NCBI RefSeq assembly: GCF_015710975.1
Contig: NZ_CP049783.1
Coordinates: 62,001 to 126,000, forward strand
DNA length: 64,000 nt
From: Paenibacillus polymyxa
GTDB lineage: Bacteria > Bacillota > Bacilli > Paenibacillales > Paenibacillaceae
Direction of reading: 5' to 3'
This document shows, in pieces, positions 34,238 to 42,899 of the stretch; the stretch's first letter is position 1; each line of letters opens with the position of its first letter. A program made the position numbers and the translations under genes. The notes under the pieces were generated by a model, which did no database searches, was not told where the DNA came from, and worked only from the letters and a program-made list of their open reading frames with translations.

Positions 34238-34703
34238 TGTGTTCGGCCTCAACAGGTACAGTTGTCGTTTCGTTTGCTTTTCTTTCAATTTCATCAAAAG
34301 TAGATTTAATATCATTAAAACGTTTTTCTACTTTTCTTATTTGATCTTCAGGTAGTTTGTTCATTACTTCTACATAGATGTTTGTATTCAACAAGTTTTC
34401 ATATACTTTAATCAAAGTTTGGAAATCATTTTTATTTGGAATAGGCAAATCAGTAAATTCACGCAGCATCAAAGTCATTCCGATTTGTTGAGCAATTCTA
34501 CTGAACGTCAATTCTGTTAGTTCCGATGCCTCAATACCTTTAACGACTTCAACTAGTCCAGTAAAAATATTGTTGATTGAGGTATCTTTAAAGTGTTGAT
34601 TAATAATTACGTCAAATTGTCCATCCAAAATTGGATATGTTCTTGTTTCATTAATTCCTTTACTTAATTTATTCAAGTCTGTTGCAGTCAGTTTTTTAGC
34701 CAT
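34221..34703 (-). CDS. Probable tail assembly chaperone
   Basis: 160 residues: MAKKLTATDLNKLSKGINETRTYPILDGQFDVIINQHFKDTSI... then helical (FSRIAQQIGMTLMLREFTDLP). The beta start plus helical rest and the place between tail tube and tape measure fit a gpG-like chaperone. No frameshift fusion to the next frame is evident. TTGGAGG precedes the ATG, after TACATA. Confidence 0.55.
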   Translation of the reverse strand: MAKKLTATDLNKLSKGINETRTYPILDGQFDVIINQHFKDTSINNIFTGLVEVVKGIEASELTELTFSRIAQQIGMTLMLREFTDLPIPNKNDFQTLIKVYENLLNTNIYVEVMNKLPEDQIRKVEKRFNDIKSTFDEIERKANETTTVPVEAEHNGDSE

Positions 34704-34772
34704 TATTTATTCCTCCAATTTGTATGTAAGTCAACCTTCAAATCGTGACTCCTTTTGAGTCCCTATAAACGC

Positions 34773-34803
34773 AAAAAAGAAGTACCCATTTCAAGGTAGC
34801 TTC
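34773..34803 (-). terminator. Terminator in the tail gene block
   Basis: GAAGCTACC, 8-nt loop, GGTACTTC (one bulge), then TTTTTTG on the minus strand. Confidence 0.7.
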
Positions 34804-34832
34804 AATTTAATCAAATTCGTATTTTATCATGA

Positions 34833-35522
34833 TTATTTCGTTTCACAGATTTTTGATAGCAAAGGCATGAAGTGTATACCATGTTCTCTTGCATAATCCA
34901 TAAGTGCTTTCATATAAGTATCCTGTAATGTTCGCATATCAGTAAGTAATGAATGCCCTTGTTCGAACCCTTCAATTTCATCAACAGTTAACGAACAATA
35001 TTTTGCAATATCTTCAGTAGTAGCTTTCAGTTCATTCCTAACCCAAGTGAAATTAATCCCAATTTGTTCATAAAAATGATCTGTTGTGGTGTAATTCATT
35101 TTACCCACCTCACTTCGAGATTCTAACTTTTTTTCAACTTTAGCAATGTCGTCTTTTGAAAACACAGACATAAACTTATCTAAATAAGATATATCCTCAC
35201 TTTTTGATTGCATGTCATTCAGTTGTATTATATTTTTCATGAAGCGTTTAATGTCCCTGTGCATACTAAAACTCATTCGCTCTAAACCAATTCTGGTGAA
35301 ATGCTTTATTATTAATCCTTCTATTAAAAGATTAAAATTAGGATTGATTTCATGTACCTTGTCATATATATCGTGATACTCAGAAACTAGAATTTCTATT
35401 TCACTATTTCTAAAATTCTCATAGTAACTAAACGTCCTATCGTCAATAATTACTTTTTTTAATGTGAATGTATTATCGACAGCTTTAGATACTTCGTCTA
35501 TTGTTAAATCTTTCTCACACAT
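34833..35522 (-). CDS. Hypothetical tail-region protein, 229 residues
   Basis: Acidic and helical; MCEKDLTIDEVSKAVDNTFTLKKVIIDDRTFSYYENFR..., C-terminal part with an XRE-like helix pair (ELKATTEDIAKYCSLTVDEIEGFEQGH). Lies between tail tube and chaperone-like genes. AGAGGGATAGTGA precedes the ATG. Family not recognised. Confidence 0.6.
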   Translation of the reverse strand: MCEKDLTIDEVSKAVDNTFTLKKVIIDDRTFSYYENFRNSEIEILVSEYHDIYDKVHEINPNFNLLIEGLIIKHFTRIGLERMSFSMHRDIKRFMKNIIQLNDMQSKSEDISYLDKFMSVFSKDDIAKVEKKLESRSEVGKMNYTTTDHFYEQIGINFTWVRNELKATTEDIAKYCSLTVDEIEGFEQGHSLLTDMRTLQDTYMKALMDYAREHGIHFMPLLSKICETK

Positions 35523-35546
35523 TCACTATCCCTCTTTAATGTAATA

Positions 35547-35568
35547 ACAGGGGAACTTAGTCCCCTGT
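35547..35568 (-). terminator. GC-rich hairpin after the tail tube gene
   Basis: ACAGGGGA and TCCCCTGT form a perfect stem with a short loop. The T-run is poor, so it may be a 3'-end stabiliser or attenuator of the abundant tail tube mRNA. Confidence 0.6.
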
Positions 35569-35588
35569 GTTTATGTAATTAGTTGTTG

Positions 35589-36332
35589 TTATTCGTCTTC
35601 CAGCACATCGATAATAACCATAGCCGTGGAATTCGTATCCTTCAATACCTCACACGTAAACGTAAAAGGCTGTGGATCTCCAGAGCTTGCCATATTGATT
35701 TTGAAGTTAGGTTGTACTTTTAACTTGGGAATTGTGTACAATGCTTCAACATCAACACCATCTTCTGTACGCCACAGAGTAGTTCCTTCAAGCAAGTATG
35801 TACCCGGAAAAATATCAGATGTAATTGTTAGACTTTTAGTAGTAGTAGGAGCATTGTAATAATAATCAGCAATAACTCTGTCTCCTTCAGTTAGCCCTGC
35901 AAAAGTCATACTTTGTGATACTGGCGTAGCTGCTACAAGCTTTTCATCCATAACTGTTCCATTAGTTGTCTTAAAGAAGAAAGATTTTTTACTTGCTAGT
36001 GGCTCTTTAGTAAGTTCAATTGTTCCACCAGTACCAGCAGTAATGACTTCTTTCTTGTGGACAGGTTTAGCACCAGCTTTAAATTCAGAACCAGTGAGAA
36101 CACCCAGAGATTCTTTACTAATCAAAGCATCTTCCATGTTCATAGTGGCATCTTTTTCAGAATCCCATCCAATCAGCTTGGGGTGTCCCTTTCCGCCACG
36201 GGCATAAACTGACGATCCTTGGAATTCCAAAGATGATGTAGTCAAACTTTCAAGATATGCTTTTGGTTCTCCTGTTCGAACGTCCTTCAAAACAACGTCC
36301 ATAATTTCGCGTGAGCCGTAACGATCACCCAT
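35589..36332 (-). CDS. Major tail (tube) protein
   Basis: 247 residues, mostly beta: MGDRYGSREIMDVVLKDVRTGEPKAYLESLTTSSLEFQGSSVYARGGKGHPKLIGWDSEKDATMNMEDALISKESLGVLTG, typical of tube proteins of Gram-positive siphophages. GGAGGAACTTATTA precedes the ATG. The position (after connectors, before chaperone and tape measure) and a strong hairpin behind it agree. Confidence 0.78.
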   Translation of the reverse strand: MGDRYGSREIMDVVLKDVRTGEPKAYLESLTTSSLEFQGSSVYARGGKGHPKLIGWDSEKDATMNMEDALISKESLGVLTGSEFKAGAKPVHKKEVITAGTGGTIELTKEPLASKKSFFFKTTNGTVMDEKLVAATPVSQSMTFAGLTEGDRVIADYYYNAPTTTKSLTITSDIFPGTYLLEGTTLWRTEDGVDVEALYTIPKLKVQPNFKINMASSGDPQPFTFTCEVLKDTNSTAMVIIDVLEDE

Positions 36333-36354
36333 TAATAAGTTCCTCCAATGAATA

Positions 36355-37074
36355 TTATTCTTTTATTTTTGAAAGCCAATGCTCCAGTTTTATTTGCTTG
36401 GAATCTGCTCCATGAATTAGAGCATTTATATTGACCTCATAATCTTTAGTAATTTTTAGTCGGTTAAATTGGTCATTGAATTGTAGGTAATTCAAATCGT
36501 AGACATTGAAAATATTGATTCCATTCGCATTAGCTGCAACTATAGAAATCAAATCGTAAAGCGTAAGCTTATCATCGTCACTTGAATCAGCTTTGAGTTC
36601 TTGTATTCTTTTCTTTCTGGCTAAGATTCTTTCTTTAAGCTTTTTGGCTCGTTCATTCGCAGGATTGAAGTCGTCATTTTTCAAAGCTACAATTGCACAA
36701 TTCTGAATTTTAATTATTTCTGTTATGGCTGTTAAATCTTCATAATAGACCTCTATCTCGTCTAAATATAAATTTCCGTTTTCAGTGATTACAAACTTGC
36801 CATCTAAGAAGAACTCAATTGAATTCAAGTAAGCATTTAAGAACTCAGCATCTCCTGACCTAACTATTAGTTCAGAAAGGTGCATGTCTTTATACTCATC
36901 ATTTAAATCAGGGAAAATTGTTTCTTTTGAAACAGCAGCCACACTTAAACACTGGTTATATGTATCAAGTCCTTTTTCAGCTATGCTTCGCAAACTTTTT
37001 GGTTTAATCACAATTCCATTATGGTATGAAGGAAGGTTTGCTAACGTCTTCATTTTAATGTCTTGGATATTCAA
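36355..37074 (-). CDS. Hypothetical connector/tail protein, 239 residues
   Basis: Mixed, acidic (KPKSLRSIAEKGLDTYNQCLSVAAVSKETIFPDLND..., a basic helix ERAKKLKERILARKKRIQELKA). TTG start at 37074; no family recognised. It starts 2 bp after its neighbour's stop, so translation is probably coupled. Confidence 0.6.
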   Translation of the reverse strand: MNIQDIKMKTLANLPSYHNGIVIKPKSLRSIAEKGLDTYNQCLSVAAVSKETIFPDLNDEYKDMHLSELIVRSGDAEFLNAYLNSIEFFLDGKFVITENGNLYLDEIEVYYEDLTAITEIIKIQNCAIVALKNDDFNPANERAKKLKERILARKKRIQELKADSSDDDKLTLYDLISIVAANANGINIFNVYDLNYLQFNDQFNRLKITKDYEVNINALIHGADSKQIKLEHWLSKIKE

Positions 37075-37076
37075 GA

Positions 37077-37550
37077 CTACTTAAAATCCCAAAGTTTGTA
37101 CTGCAAATAAAAGCCTACATACTTTTCATTAACAAACATTTCATCCATACGATAGAATTCCAATTTACCAATACCAAGCTCCCTATTTTCATTAAACAAT
37201 TCATCAATACAAACTAGAATATGGTCATATCTCAACATTTCATAGTCGGTAGAAATTAAATCCTTATGCACAATGATTTGAAAATGAAGTAATCCAGATT
37301 TAAACGAATTTTTTACTGGACGGTAGTCTTTAAACGAAAAGGTAAGGTAAGAGGAAGCTGTATCAGCTAATTTTGGAACATGACCATAGGGGAAGATCTT
37401 ATTACTAATCAGTTCCGAGGTGTCTTCAATGTCTGGTTTATCTAGGTAATTACCATCATCATAATGTAATGCTTTACAAAGTTCTTGAGAGCTGGTTAAC
37501 TGCTGAAGCACGACTAGACGATTTTCCCCCAATTCTTGAAACCTAGACAT
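37077..37550 (-). CDS. Probable tail terminator or joining protein
   Basis: 157 residues (FQELGENRLVVLQQLTSSQELCKALHYDDGNYLDKPDIEDTSELISNKIFPYGHVP... SYLTFSFKDYRPVKNSFKSGLLHFQIIVHKDL). The fold and place suggest a head-tail joining protein, but this rests on order only. No ribosome site of its own; ATG abuts the previous stop. Confidence 0.5.
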   Translation of the reverse strand: MSRFQELGENRLVVLQQLTSSQELCKALHYDDGNYLDKPDIEDTSELISNKIFPYGHVPKLADTASSYLTFSFKDYRPVKNSFKSGLLHFQIIVHKDLISTDYEMLRYDHILVCIDELFNENRELGIGKLEFYRMDEMFVNEKYVGFYLQYKLWDFK

Positions 37551-37551
37551 G

Positions 37552-38061
37552 TTAATTCACAATGAAATCTGGTTTAATTTCATATTTCACATACCCACTT
37601 GTGGACACATCTCTTGTACTGTCAAAGGTACTAATAACTTTGTCAATTTGATCAAGTGTTAAAGGATTAGTGCGATGCAATTCTGCCCCTAGATTGTCAC
37701 GGGCAATTACTCTATAATAGTCGCCATTTCTTTTCAAATCGCCTAATTCATAAGTAATTGTCACACACTTTAAGCTGTCAAGAGCGCTACCCTTATCAGC
37801 ATGTTTGCTTTTTGCAAAAGCTAATTTAAGTTTGTTATCTGTTGAAATCGAATATGAATAATCATAAGCCGCATCAATTACAACGTCCAAATCTGCATCA
37901 ATAATTTCTACTGCTTTCAGTGCATTAAGAATAACGTCACCATCAATACCAGAAGAATGTTGTTTTGATTCAGGCAGTGTACTGAAGATGAGCCAGTTGT
38001 TGTTTGTTCCCTGAACGAATTGTTCCAATTTCAATTCAGCGAGTTTAATAATTGTCTCCAT
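37552..38061 (-). CDS. Hypothetical head-tail connector region protein, 169 residues
   Basis: Starts METIIKLAELKLEQFVQGTNNNWLIFSTLPESKQHSSGIDGDVILNALK; mixed alpha/beta with basic C-terminal strands. ATG behind TAAGGAGGTAATT. Not recognised. Confidence 0.58.
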   Translation of the reverse strand: METIIKLAELKLEQFVQGTNNNWLIFSTLPESKQHSSGIDGDVILNALKAVEIIDADLDVVIDAAYDYSYSISTDNKLKLAFAKSKHADKGSALDSLKCVTITYELGDLKRNGDYYRVIARDNLGAELHRTNPLTLDQIDKVISTFDSTRDVSTSGYVKYEIKPDFIVN

Positions 38062-38071
38062 AATTACCTCC

Positions 38072-39274
38072 TTATAATAATGATTTGATTTCTATTTTCT
38101 TGCTAATTTGAGATAGACCGCTACTGTTTTCAACGTGCAACAATACATAACCCTTTTTGTTACTAGCTTTAATCTTGCAAGTATTTTCAGTATCGTTTTG
38201 TTCTGTTATGGTGGCAAGCGTTGTGACTTCTCCATCTAAACCAGTAATCCAAAACCGACTCTTATCTACTTGTTGCGTACCGTTGTTTCTGAAAATCCCG
38301 GTGAAAGTTTTGATCATATTATATTTAATAAAATCATCACCTGTGATTTCAGCCGAGTAATTATTGACTACATCTTCTATTACATTTAACTGAATAGAAT
38401 CGGACACATCTTTGTACTCTGCTCTAACAACACATGAACCTTTTGCAATTGCAGTTATCATTCCATTTTCATCAATAGTGACTATGCTTTCGTCTGACGA
38501 ATAATATGTAACTACTGCTTGAATTGGAACATCTCGATTAGTCACCTTGACATTCAACTGTAAAGTCTCGTCAACTTTGAATGCCGTAACATCTCGATTC
38601 AGAATATCAACTTTATAGTCAACAACTTTTCCATAGTAATCAGCGATGCCTAATTCTAAATTATCGGTTGTAGAATTGTATGTATCTGATTTAAAACTTA
38701 GATTTACTAATCCTTCATCACTCACAAAATCAACATCATTTACTTTGAATAAATCCCCACCAATAATGAACCTTTGATCTCGACGAATTTTAACCGTATC
38801 TTCGTTTTTTGGAAGCACAGTCTGTCTTCGTCCGTCTACGAGGTTCATTATCTTCCCTTCTTCAATACCGAAACTTGAACGTGTATTAAAGTAAACAACC
38901 GATGGATAAGAAACGATATTACCTGTTTCGTCTAGCCATTTTAAATAAATATTACACATTTCCATTTTACTGGATTGATACATCCGATTGTCTTGAGGAA
39001 GAAGATTGATTAAATAATCATGACCTTTATACGAAACAATATCTCCAGCATGAAAAGAGCCGATAATTCCAATAATCTTTAATACGTTATCTTTCGTGGT
39101 TTGCTGGATAATGCTTTTAACTTTTTGGTTATTTATCATTACCTCATAAGCTTCAGGTGAATTGTCAAGTAGTTCACTAAAGCCAGAAACTGCATAATCA
39201 TCAAATTCATTTGTTTCATAGCCACTATAATATGTATCTTTCATTAAATACCATGATGATGATATATCTATCAC
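38072..39274 (-). CDS. Head-region protein with bacterial Ig-like (Big_2) domain
   Basis: 400 residues in the open frame. A Big_2-type domain lies around residues 225-300 (VTYYSSDESIVTIDENGMITAIAKGSCVVRAEYKDVSDSIQLNV), a fold common on capsid and tail surfaces where it aids weak binding to cell envelopes. The start is unclear: GAGGTGATAGAT precedes an in-frame ATA, and the first ATG (39244) has no site. Order suggests a connector or decoration protein. Confidence 0.65.
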   Translation of the reverse strand: MIDISSSWYLMKDTYYSGYETNEFDDYAVSGFSELLDNSPEAYEVMINNQKVKSIIQQTTKDNVLKIIGIIGSFHAGDIVSYKGHDYLINLLPQDNRMYQSSKMEMCNIYLKWLDETGNIVSYPSVVYFNTRSSFGIEEGKIMNLVDGRRQTVLPKNEDTVKIRRDQRFIIGGDLFKVNDVDFVSDEGLVNLSFKSDTYNSTTDNLELGIADYYGKVVDYKVDILNRDVTAFKVDETLQLNVKVTNRDVPIQAVVTYYSSDESIVTIDENGMITAIAKGSCVVRAEYKDVSDSIQLNVIEDVVNNYSAEITGDDFIKYNMIKTFTGIFRNNGTQQVDKSRFWITGLDGEVTTLATITEQNDTENTCKIKASNKKGYVLLHVENSSGLSQISKKIEIKSLL

Positions 39275-39276
39275 CT

Positions 39277-39666
39277 CTAATCGTAGAAACTTGATTCTTT
39301 TAGCTTATTTATTGTGGTTTGGTTTGACTTTGCAAGGCTCTCAAGCCTAGCATTGGTGACTCTTTTTGAATCTCCCATTCCTGTAAGACTAATGTCTTTA
39401 CCCACAATGCTATTTAATTTGATTATTCTGTCTAGCTCTCTTTCCATATAAGCCTGATACATTAAAGAAGACAACAGGGATATTTCTGAAGTAGATAATT
39501 CCTTCTCAAACTCAAAAGAATCTTCGTTCCAATTTAACAAATATAGATCTAACTCGAAATACCCTAATGCAGTATTAAAAAATTCATGAATCAAGCCTTC
39601 TGGAAAAAGCGATTTCTTTTGAGGTTTGGAATGAAATGATTGAATAACTTTCTCATAGGAAGTCAC
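39277..39666 (-). CDS. Hypothetical head-tail connector, 129 residues
   Basis: GTG at 39666 is 8 nt after AAGGAG; the frame opens 3 codons earlier. Helical: YEKVIQSFHSKPQKKSLFPEGLIHEFFNTALGYFELDL..., LLSSLMYQAYMERELDRIIKLNSIVGKDISLTGMGDSK. The size, helicity and C-terminal motif fit adaptor-type connectors (gp6-like), by inference. Confidence 0.55.
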   Translation of the reverse strand: MTSYEKVIQSFHSKPQKKSLFPEGLIHEFFNTALGYFELDLYLLNWNEDSFEFEKELSTSEISLLSSLMYQAYMERELDRIIKLNSIVGKDISLTGMGDSKRVTNARLESLAKSNQTTINKLKESSFYD

Positions 39667-39671
39667 TTTTA

Positions 39672-40142
39672 TCACTCCTTGTTAAATTTCAAACCTGTAT
39701 ATTCTTCAATAAATTTAATTTTCTCAAAGTCATTGAGTTTATTCTTTTTGCTCACGTTCAAGAGCAGGTGTTTTTGGTTTTCAGTCACAACTTTTTTCTC
39801 AATATTATCTTTAAATGAATTGAATGTTTTTAGATTGATAATCCGTTCAATCTCTTCTGCGGTAAGAATCTCCTGTTTTACTTCTCCGTCTTCAGACTCA
39901 AAGTCTAAATGAACACGCAAATCTCTATCTTCAATATAAATTCTTGGATTAGATCCCATTCCATCTGTTCCAGTAAATAAGTTATTACCGTTATTTACTT
40001 GGGCTTCAATTTCTTCTCGTGTAAGCTTTACAGTCTTATTGGCTGCAATCTTTACGTCACCATTTTTTAAAATACGTTTAATAAACAAATCCCAATTACA
40101 CAGATTTTTAATTAGTACTTTTTCATCCATATTTAGTTCCAT
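39672..40142 (-). CDS. Hypothetical head-region protein, 156 residues
   Basis: MELNMDEKVLIKNLCNWDLFIKRILKNGDVKIAANKTVKLTREEIEAQVNNGNNLFTGTDG...: beta-rich first half, charged helical second half. AAGGTGGTCGACT before the ATG. It follows the capsid gene and its hairpin. Not recognised. Confidence 0.6.
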   Translation of the reverse strand: MELNMDEKVLIKNLCNWDLFIKRILKNGDVKIAANKTVKLTREEIEAQVNNGNNLFTGTDGMGSNPRIYIEDRDLRVHLDFESEDGEVKQEILTAEEIERIINLKTFNSFKDNIEKKVVTENQKHLLLNVSKKNKLNDFEKIKFIEEYTGLKFNKE

Positions 40143-40162
40143 AGTCGACCACCTTTTTAGTA

Positions 40163-40182
40163 AAGAGGGGAAATCCCCTCTT
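40163..40182 (-). terminator. GC-rich hairpin after the major capsid gene
   Basis: AAGAGGGGATTTCCCCTCTT on the minus strand, a perfect palindrome 20 bp after the capsid stop, without a long T-run. Position suggests attenuation or mRNA end protection. Confidence 0.65.
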
Positions 40183-40201
40183 ATGATTTTATCTTTTAGT
40201 T

Positions 40202-41353
40202 TTACTGTCCAACTTGTTGCACTTCGTAAGAAGTATCGTTAATTAGACCAATTTCATACTCACGACCTTTAACGACATCGGCTGCGATTTCCATATCAAA
40301 ACGTGTAATTTCTGTACCTGTGGTAATATCGTTTGCAGACATACTTGTTAATCCACCACGCTGGAATGTTTGCAATGGAGAAATACCACCTTGAGGAATA
40401 ACAAACAGCAAACCTTCTGGCAGATACTTTGTAAAATTGGCTCCATCCGCAGTCAATTTTGTGAAGTTGTATTGATTAGGAATCTCAACAACTGGCGCAC
40501 CATTATAAGTTTTCAACAGTCCAGTTTGCATAATTTCGTCCATTACTGCTTGAGATAGAAATGTATTTTTCAAATCTGTTGCGTCAGCTTTGAATCCAGC
40601 AAAATCATTCAGTTGACTAATCACATTGTAATCGCCAACTAGAGAAGGACGTCCATTTGGTCGAACATCTTTCATAACTTCGTCTACTGCTGCTTTAACA
40701 ATTCCATGAGCTTCTTTGTAATACTTAACACCATTTGCATTCTTAATTGCATTGAAAAGAGTAGCTACTACATAGAGCATGAAGTTATTCATCATATCTG
40801 TTTTCACTTGTTGAATACCTTCAGATACTTTATCTAAATTTCCGCTTGCGATTTCACGGTAATTAACAGCATAACCGCTAGAAATTGTTTGAGTTTTAAT
40901 TGGGTATTCATCCCAAGCAACCGTAGGGAAATTTACATCGCCTTGAGAAGCTTGAAAGTTACTGCGGATTGATTCATGTTTACGAGTAGTAACCATTGGT
41001 TGAACATCGTAACCAATCTGCTTATGATCACCAAAGAAGCTGGCAAGTTTGATTTCATTCAAAAGGTGCGGCTCAATCGAGAAGCGCTGAATGGTATTCA
41101 ATTCATGTCGTGCCATAGAATCACCGCGAGACACTCTTTGCGCCAAATTTTTAACATGATTCATGACTGTATCTACGTTTTTACCATACTTACTGTAGTC
41201 TTTATCGTTGACAATGGCAGAAAAGATTTCAACCATAGGAGACTTACTGTTGAATTTAAATTCAAATGCATCATCTCTTTGGATGTTTTGATGCGTATTT
41301 ACCTCGAAAAACTGTTTAACAAAATTTTTGAAATTGAAACCTGTGTTGCTCAT
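40202..41353 (-). CDS. Major capsid protein
   Basis: 383 residues from ATG 41353 (MSNTGFNFKNFVKQFFEVNTHQ), behind TTGGAGGAATATAATATT. HK97-like course: N-terminal helix, RNFQASQGDVNFPTVAWDEYPIKTQTISSGYAVNYREIASGNLDK, PSLVGDYNVISQLNDFAGF, NGAPVVEIPNQYNFTKL, EGLLFVIPQGG, and a C-terminal DMEIAADVVKGREYEIGLIND. Placed after scaffold and before connectors, at the place of the SPbeta capsid gene. Confidence 0.82.
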   Translation of the reverse strand: MSNTGFNFKNFVKQFFEVNTHQNIQRDDAFEFKFNSKSPMVEIFSAIVNDKDYSKYGKNVDTVMNHVKNLAQRVSRGDSMARHELNTIQRFSIEPHLLNEIKLASFFGDHKQIGYDVQPMVTTRKHESIRSNFQASQGDVNFPTVAWDEYPIKTQTISSGYAVNYREIASGNLDKVSEGIQQVKTDMMNNFMLYVVATLFNAIKNANGVKYYKEAHGIVKAAVDEVMKDVRPNGRPSLVGDYNVISQLNDFAGFKADATDLKNTFLSQAVMDEIMQTGLLKTYNGAPVVEIPNQYNFTKLTADGANFTKYLPEGLLFVIPQGGISPLQTFQRGGLTSMSANDITTGTEITRFDMEIAADVVKGREYEIGLINDTSYEVQQVGQ

Positions 41354-41381
41354 AATATTATATTCCTCCAAATTTTATGTA

Positions 41382-41870
41382 TTAGTTAGTAACTACTTCA
41401 CAATAGAATCCTTTGTCACCAAAAGAAGTTTTCTCAATAACTAGAAGCTTAACTTTGTAATCTGCCGCCTCAGCAATGGTCACTTTTTTCCATTTTCCTG
41501 CATCTACACCATCGTCGGCTACATTTGTTGACACTAGAACATCTTTAACGTTCACGTCTTGGTATGCATCCTTAACAATTCTATAATCAAGTTCAACTGG
41601 CAAACCAGCAAGATCAGAGAGACGGAAAGAGCGGACATATTCACCGATTTCAATTTTAAAATCTTTACTATTACGAATTTCTGGCTTATCAATGATATTC
41701 CCAGCAACATACACATCTCCTTTTGCCTGAGCTGGTGTAGCAGGAACAGGAGATTCATTCAGAATTCTATCAGGAATTACTGTCATTCCATCTAACAAAA
41801 CACTTTTAGCTTTACCTCTAGGATTGTTGCGCACCTGTTTATACGCACCGATTGTACCAAATTTAAACAT
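41382..41870 (-). CDS. Probable capsid decoration or head-fibre protein
   Basis: 162 residues, beta-rich: MFKFGTIGAYKQVRNNPRGKAKSVLLDGMTVIPDRILNESPVPATPAQAKGDVYVAGNIIDKPE..., lying between scaffold and capsid, where decoration proteins usually lie. CGGAGGAAAAGAT precedes the ATG. Family not certain. Confidence 0.55.
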   Translation of the reverse strand: MFKFGTIGAYKQVRNNPRGKAKSVLLDGMTVIPDRILNESPVPATPAQAKGDVYVAGNIIDKPEIRNSKDFKIEIGEYVRSFRLSDLAGLPVELDYRIVKDAYQDVNVKDVLVSTNVADDGVDAGKWKKVTIAEAADYKVKLLVIEKTSFGDKGFYCEVVTN

Positions 41871-41887
41871 ATCTTTTCCTCCGTTTA

Positions 41888-42271
41888 TTAATATAGTTTT
41901 GTGATATCGTTATCAACGCTGCCGTTACTATTGCTTTCGAATACATCGCCAAAAATTGCATCACTTTTTTGATGTTGTACATTGGTTGGATTCTTTCTTG
42001 CTTTAATTACTTGACCAGCAATTGCTGAATTGATTTCGTTAATAATCTCATTGATCTTTCCTTGTTGCGGTTCTTTTGAGAATTGTTCAACTTTATTTTT
42101 AACAATCTCTTTTTCGCTATCGCTGTACTCAGACAGTTTCTGATTCAATTCCGCTACCAAAAGTTTATCCTCATTTTGTTTTTTATAATTACGTAGTTCA
42201 TTTAGTTCATTCGTCAATGTCCCAACCTGTTCAGTAAGCCCACTAACCTTTTCTTCTAATTCTTTGCTCAT
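41888..42271 (-). CDS. Nested scaffold protein (internal in-frame start)
   Basis: ATG at 42271 in the same frame as the larger gene has AAGGAGGAAGAAAAA before it, as good as any site here. The product (127 residues) is MSKELEEKVSGLTEQVGTLTNELNELRNYKKQNEDKLLVAELNQKL..., a coiled coil with a flexible C-terminus, the look of a phage scaffold. The protease/scaffold nesting is known from lambda C/Nu3. Confidence 0.65.
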   Translation of the reverse strand: MSKELEEKVSGLTEQVGTLTNELNELRNYKKQNEDKLLVAELNQKLSEYSDSEKEIVKNKVEQFSKEPQQGKINEIINEINSAIAGQVIKARKNPTNVQHQKSDAIFGDVFESNSNGSVDNDITKLY

Positions 42272-42886
42272 TTTTTCTTCCTCCTTATTGTTATAACTAT
42301 TCATTTCAATCAAAATAGCCTTATCATCTGATGGTTCAATTCCAATAATAGCAACTCCCGTATAATCGTAAATCATGGGAATACGACCTTCGCCACCTTG
42401 ATTGTTTTCATAAATAATAGTTTCATTGTCTCCATTAGCTTTATTGCAAATTTCTACTGATGTATCTGGAAACTCTTTATCGTATAATTTAGTTTTTATC
42501 CAATCTACAAAATTAGGATAGCGTTGTTCATATATATAGCCTTCACCTATTAATGCTCTAATAGTTTCACCGTCAACCTCGATATCATCTATGTATGCAC
42601 CTTCAGTTGTTCCAACAGTTGTACTGTATTCAAACAGCACCTTATTATCTTTGGTATTACTTAAGCCATGACCCATCGGTTCTGATTTGTCGCAATCCAA
42701 AAACTCAACACATATTGGCATCCCTTTTAATGAATCAATATTATTAAGGACATACTGTTCTTTCCAACTAATCCCATTTTTATTCCATTTATTTGGATCG
42801 TTGTAGATTTCATGTATAATCCATTTAATATATCGTCTTCCTGTTATCTTCTTGTTTTCTGATAACTCAAAAATCCTATTTTTCAA
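41888..42886 (-). CDS. Prohead protease fused to scaffold
   Basis: 332 residues from TTG 42886, behind AAAGGAGGTGAACTT; the longer frame overlaps the portal gene and lacks a site. Residues 1-205 look like a head-maturation protease (SEPMGHGLSNT with a candidate His, LIGEGYIYEQRYPNFVDWIKTK, PDTSVEICNK with a candidate Ser), followed by the coiled-coil scaffold. The portal-protease-capsid order supports it. The catalytic assignment is inference. Confidence 0.65.
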   Translation of the reverse strand: MKNRIFELSENKKITGRRYIKWIIHEIYNDPNKWNKNGISWKEQYVLNNIDSLKGMPICVEFLDCDKSEPMGHGLSNTKDNKVLFEYSTTVGTTEGAYIDDIEVDGETIRALIGEGYIYEQRYPNFVDWIKTKLYDKEFPDTSVEICNKANGDNETIIYENNQGGEGRIPMIYDYTGVAIIGIEPSDDKAILIEMNSYNNKEEEKMSKELEEKVSGLTEQVGTLTNELNELRNYKKQNEDKLLVAELNQKLSEYSDSEKEIVKNKVEQFSKEPQQGKINEIINEINSAIAGQVIKARKNPTNVQHQKSDAIFGDVFESNSNGSVDNDITKLY

Positions 42887-42899
42887 AAGTTCACCTCCT

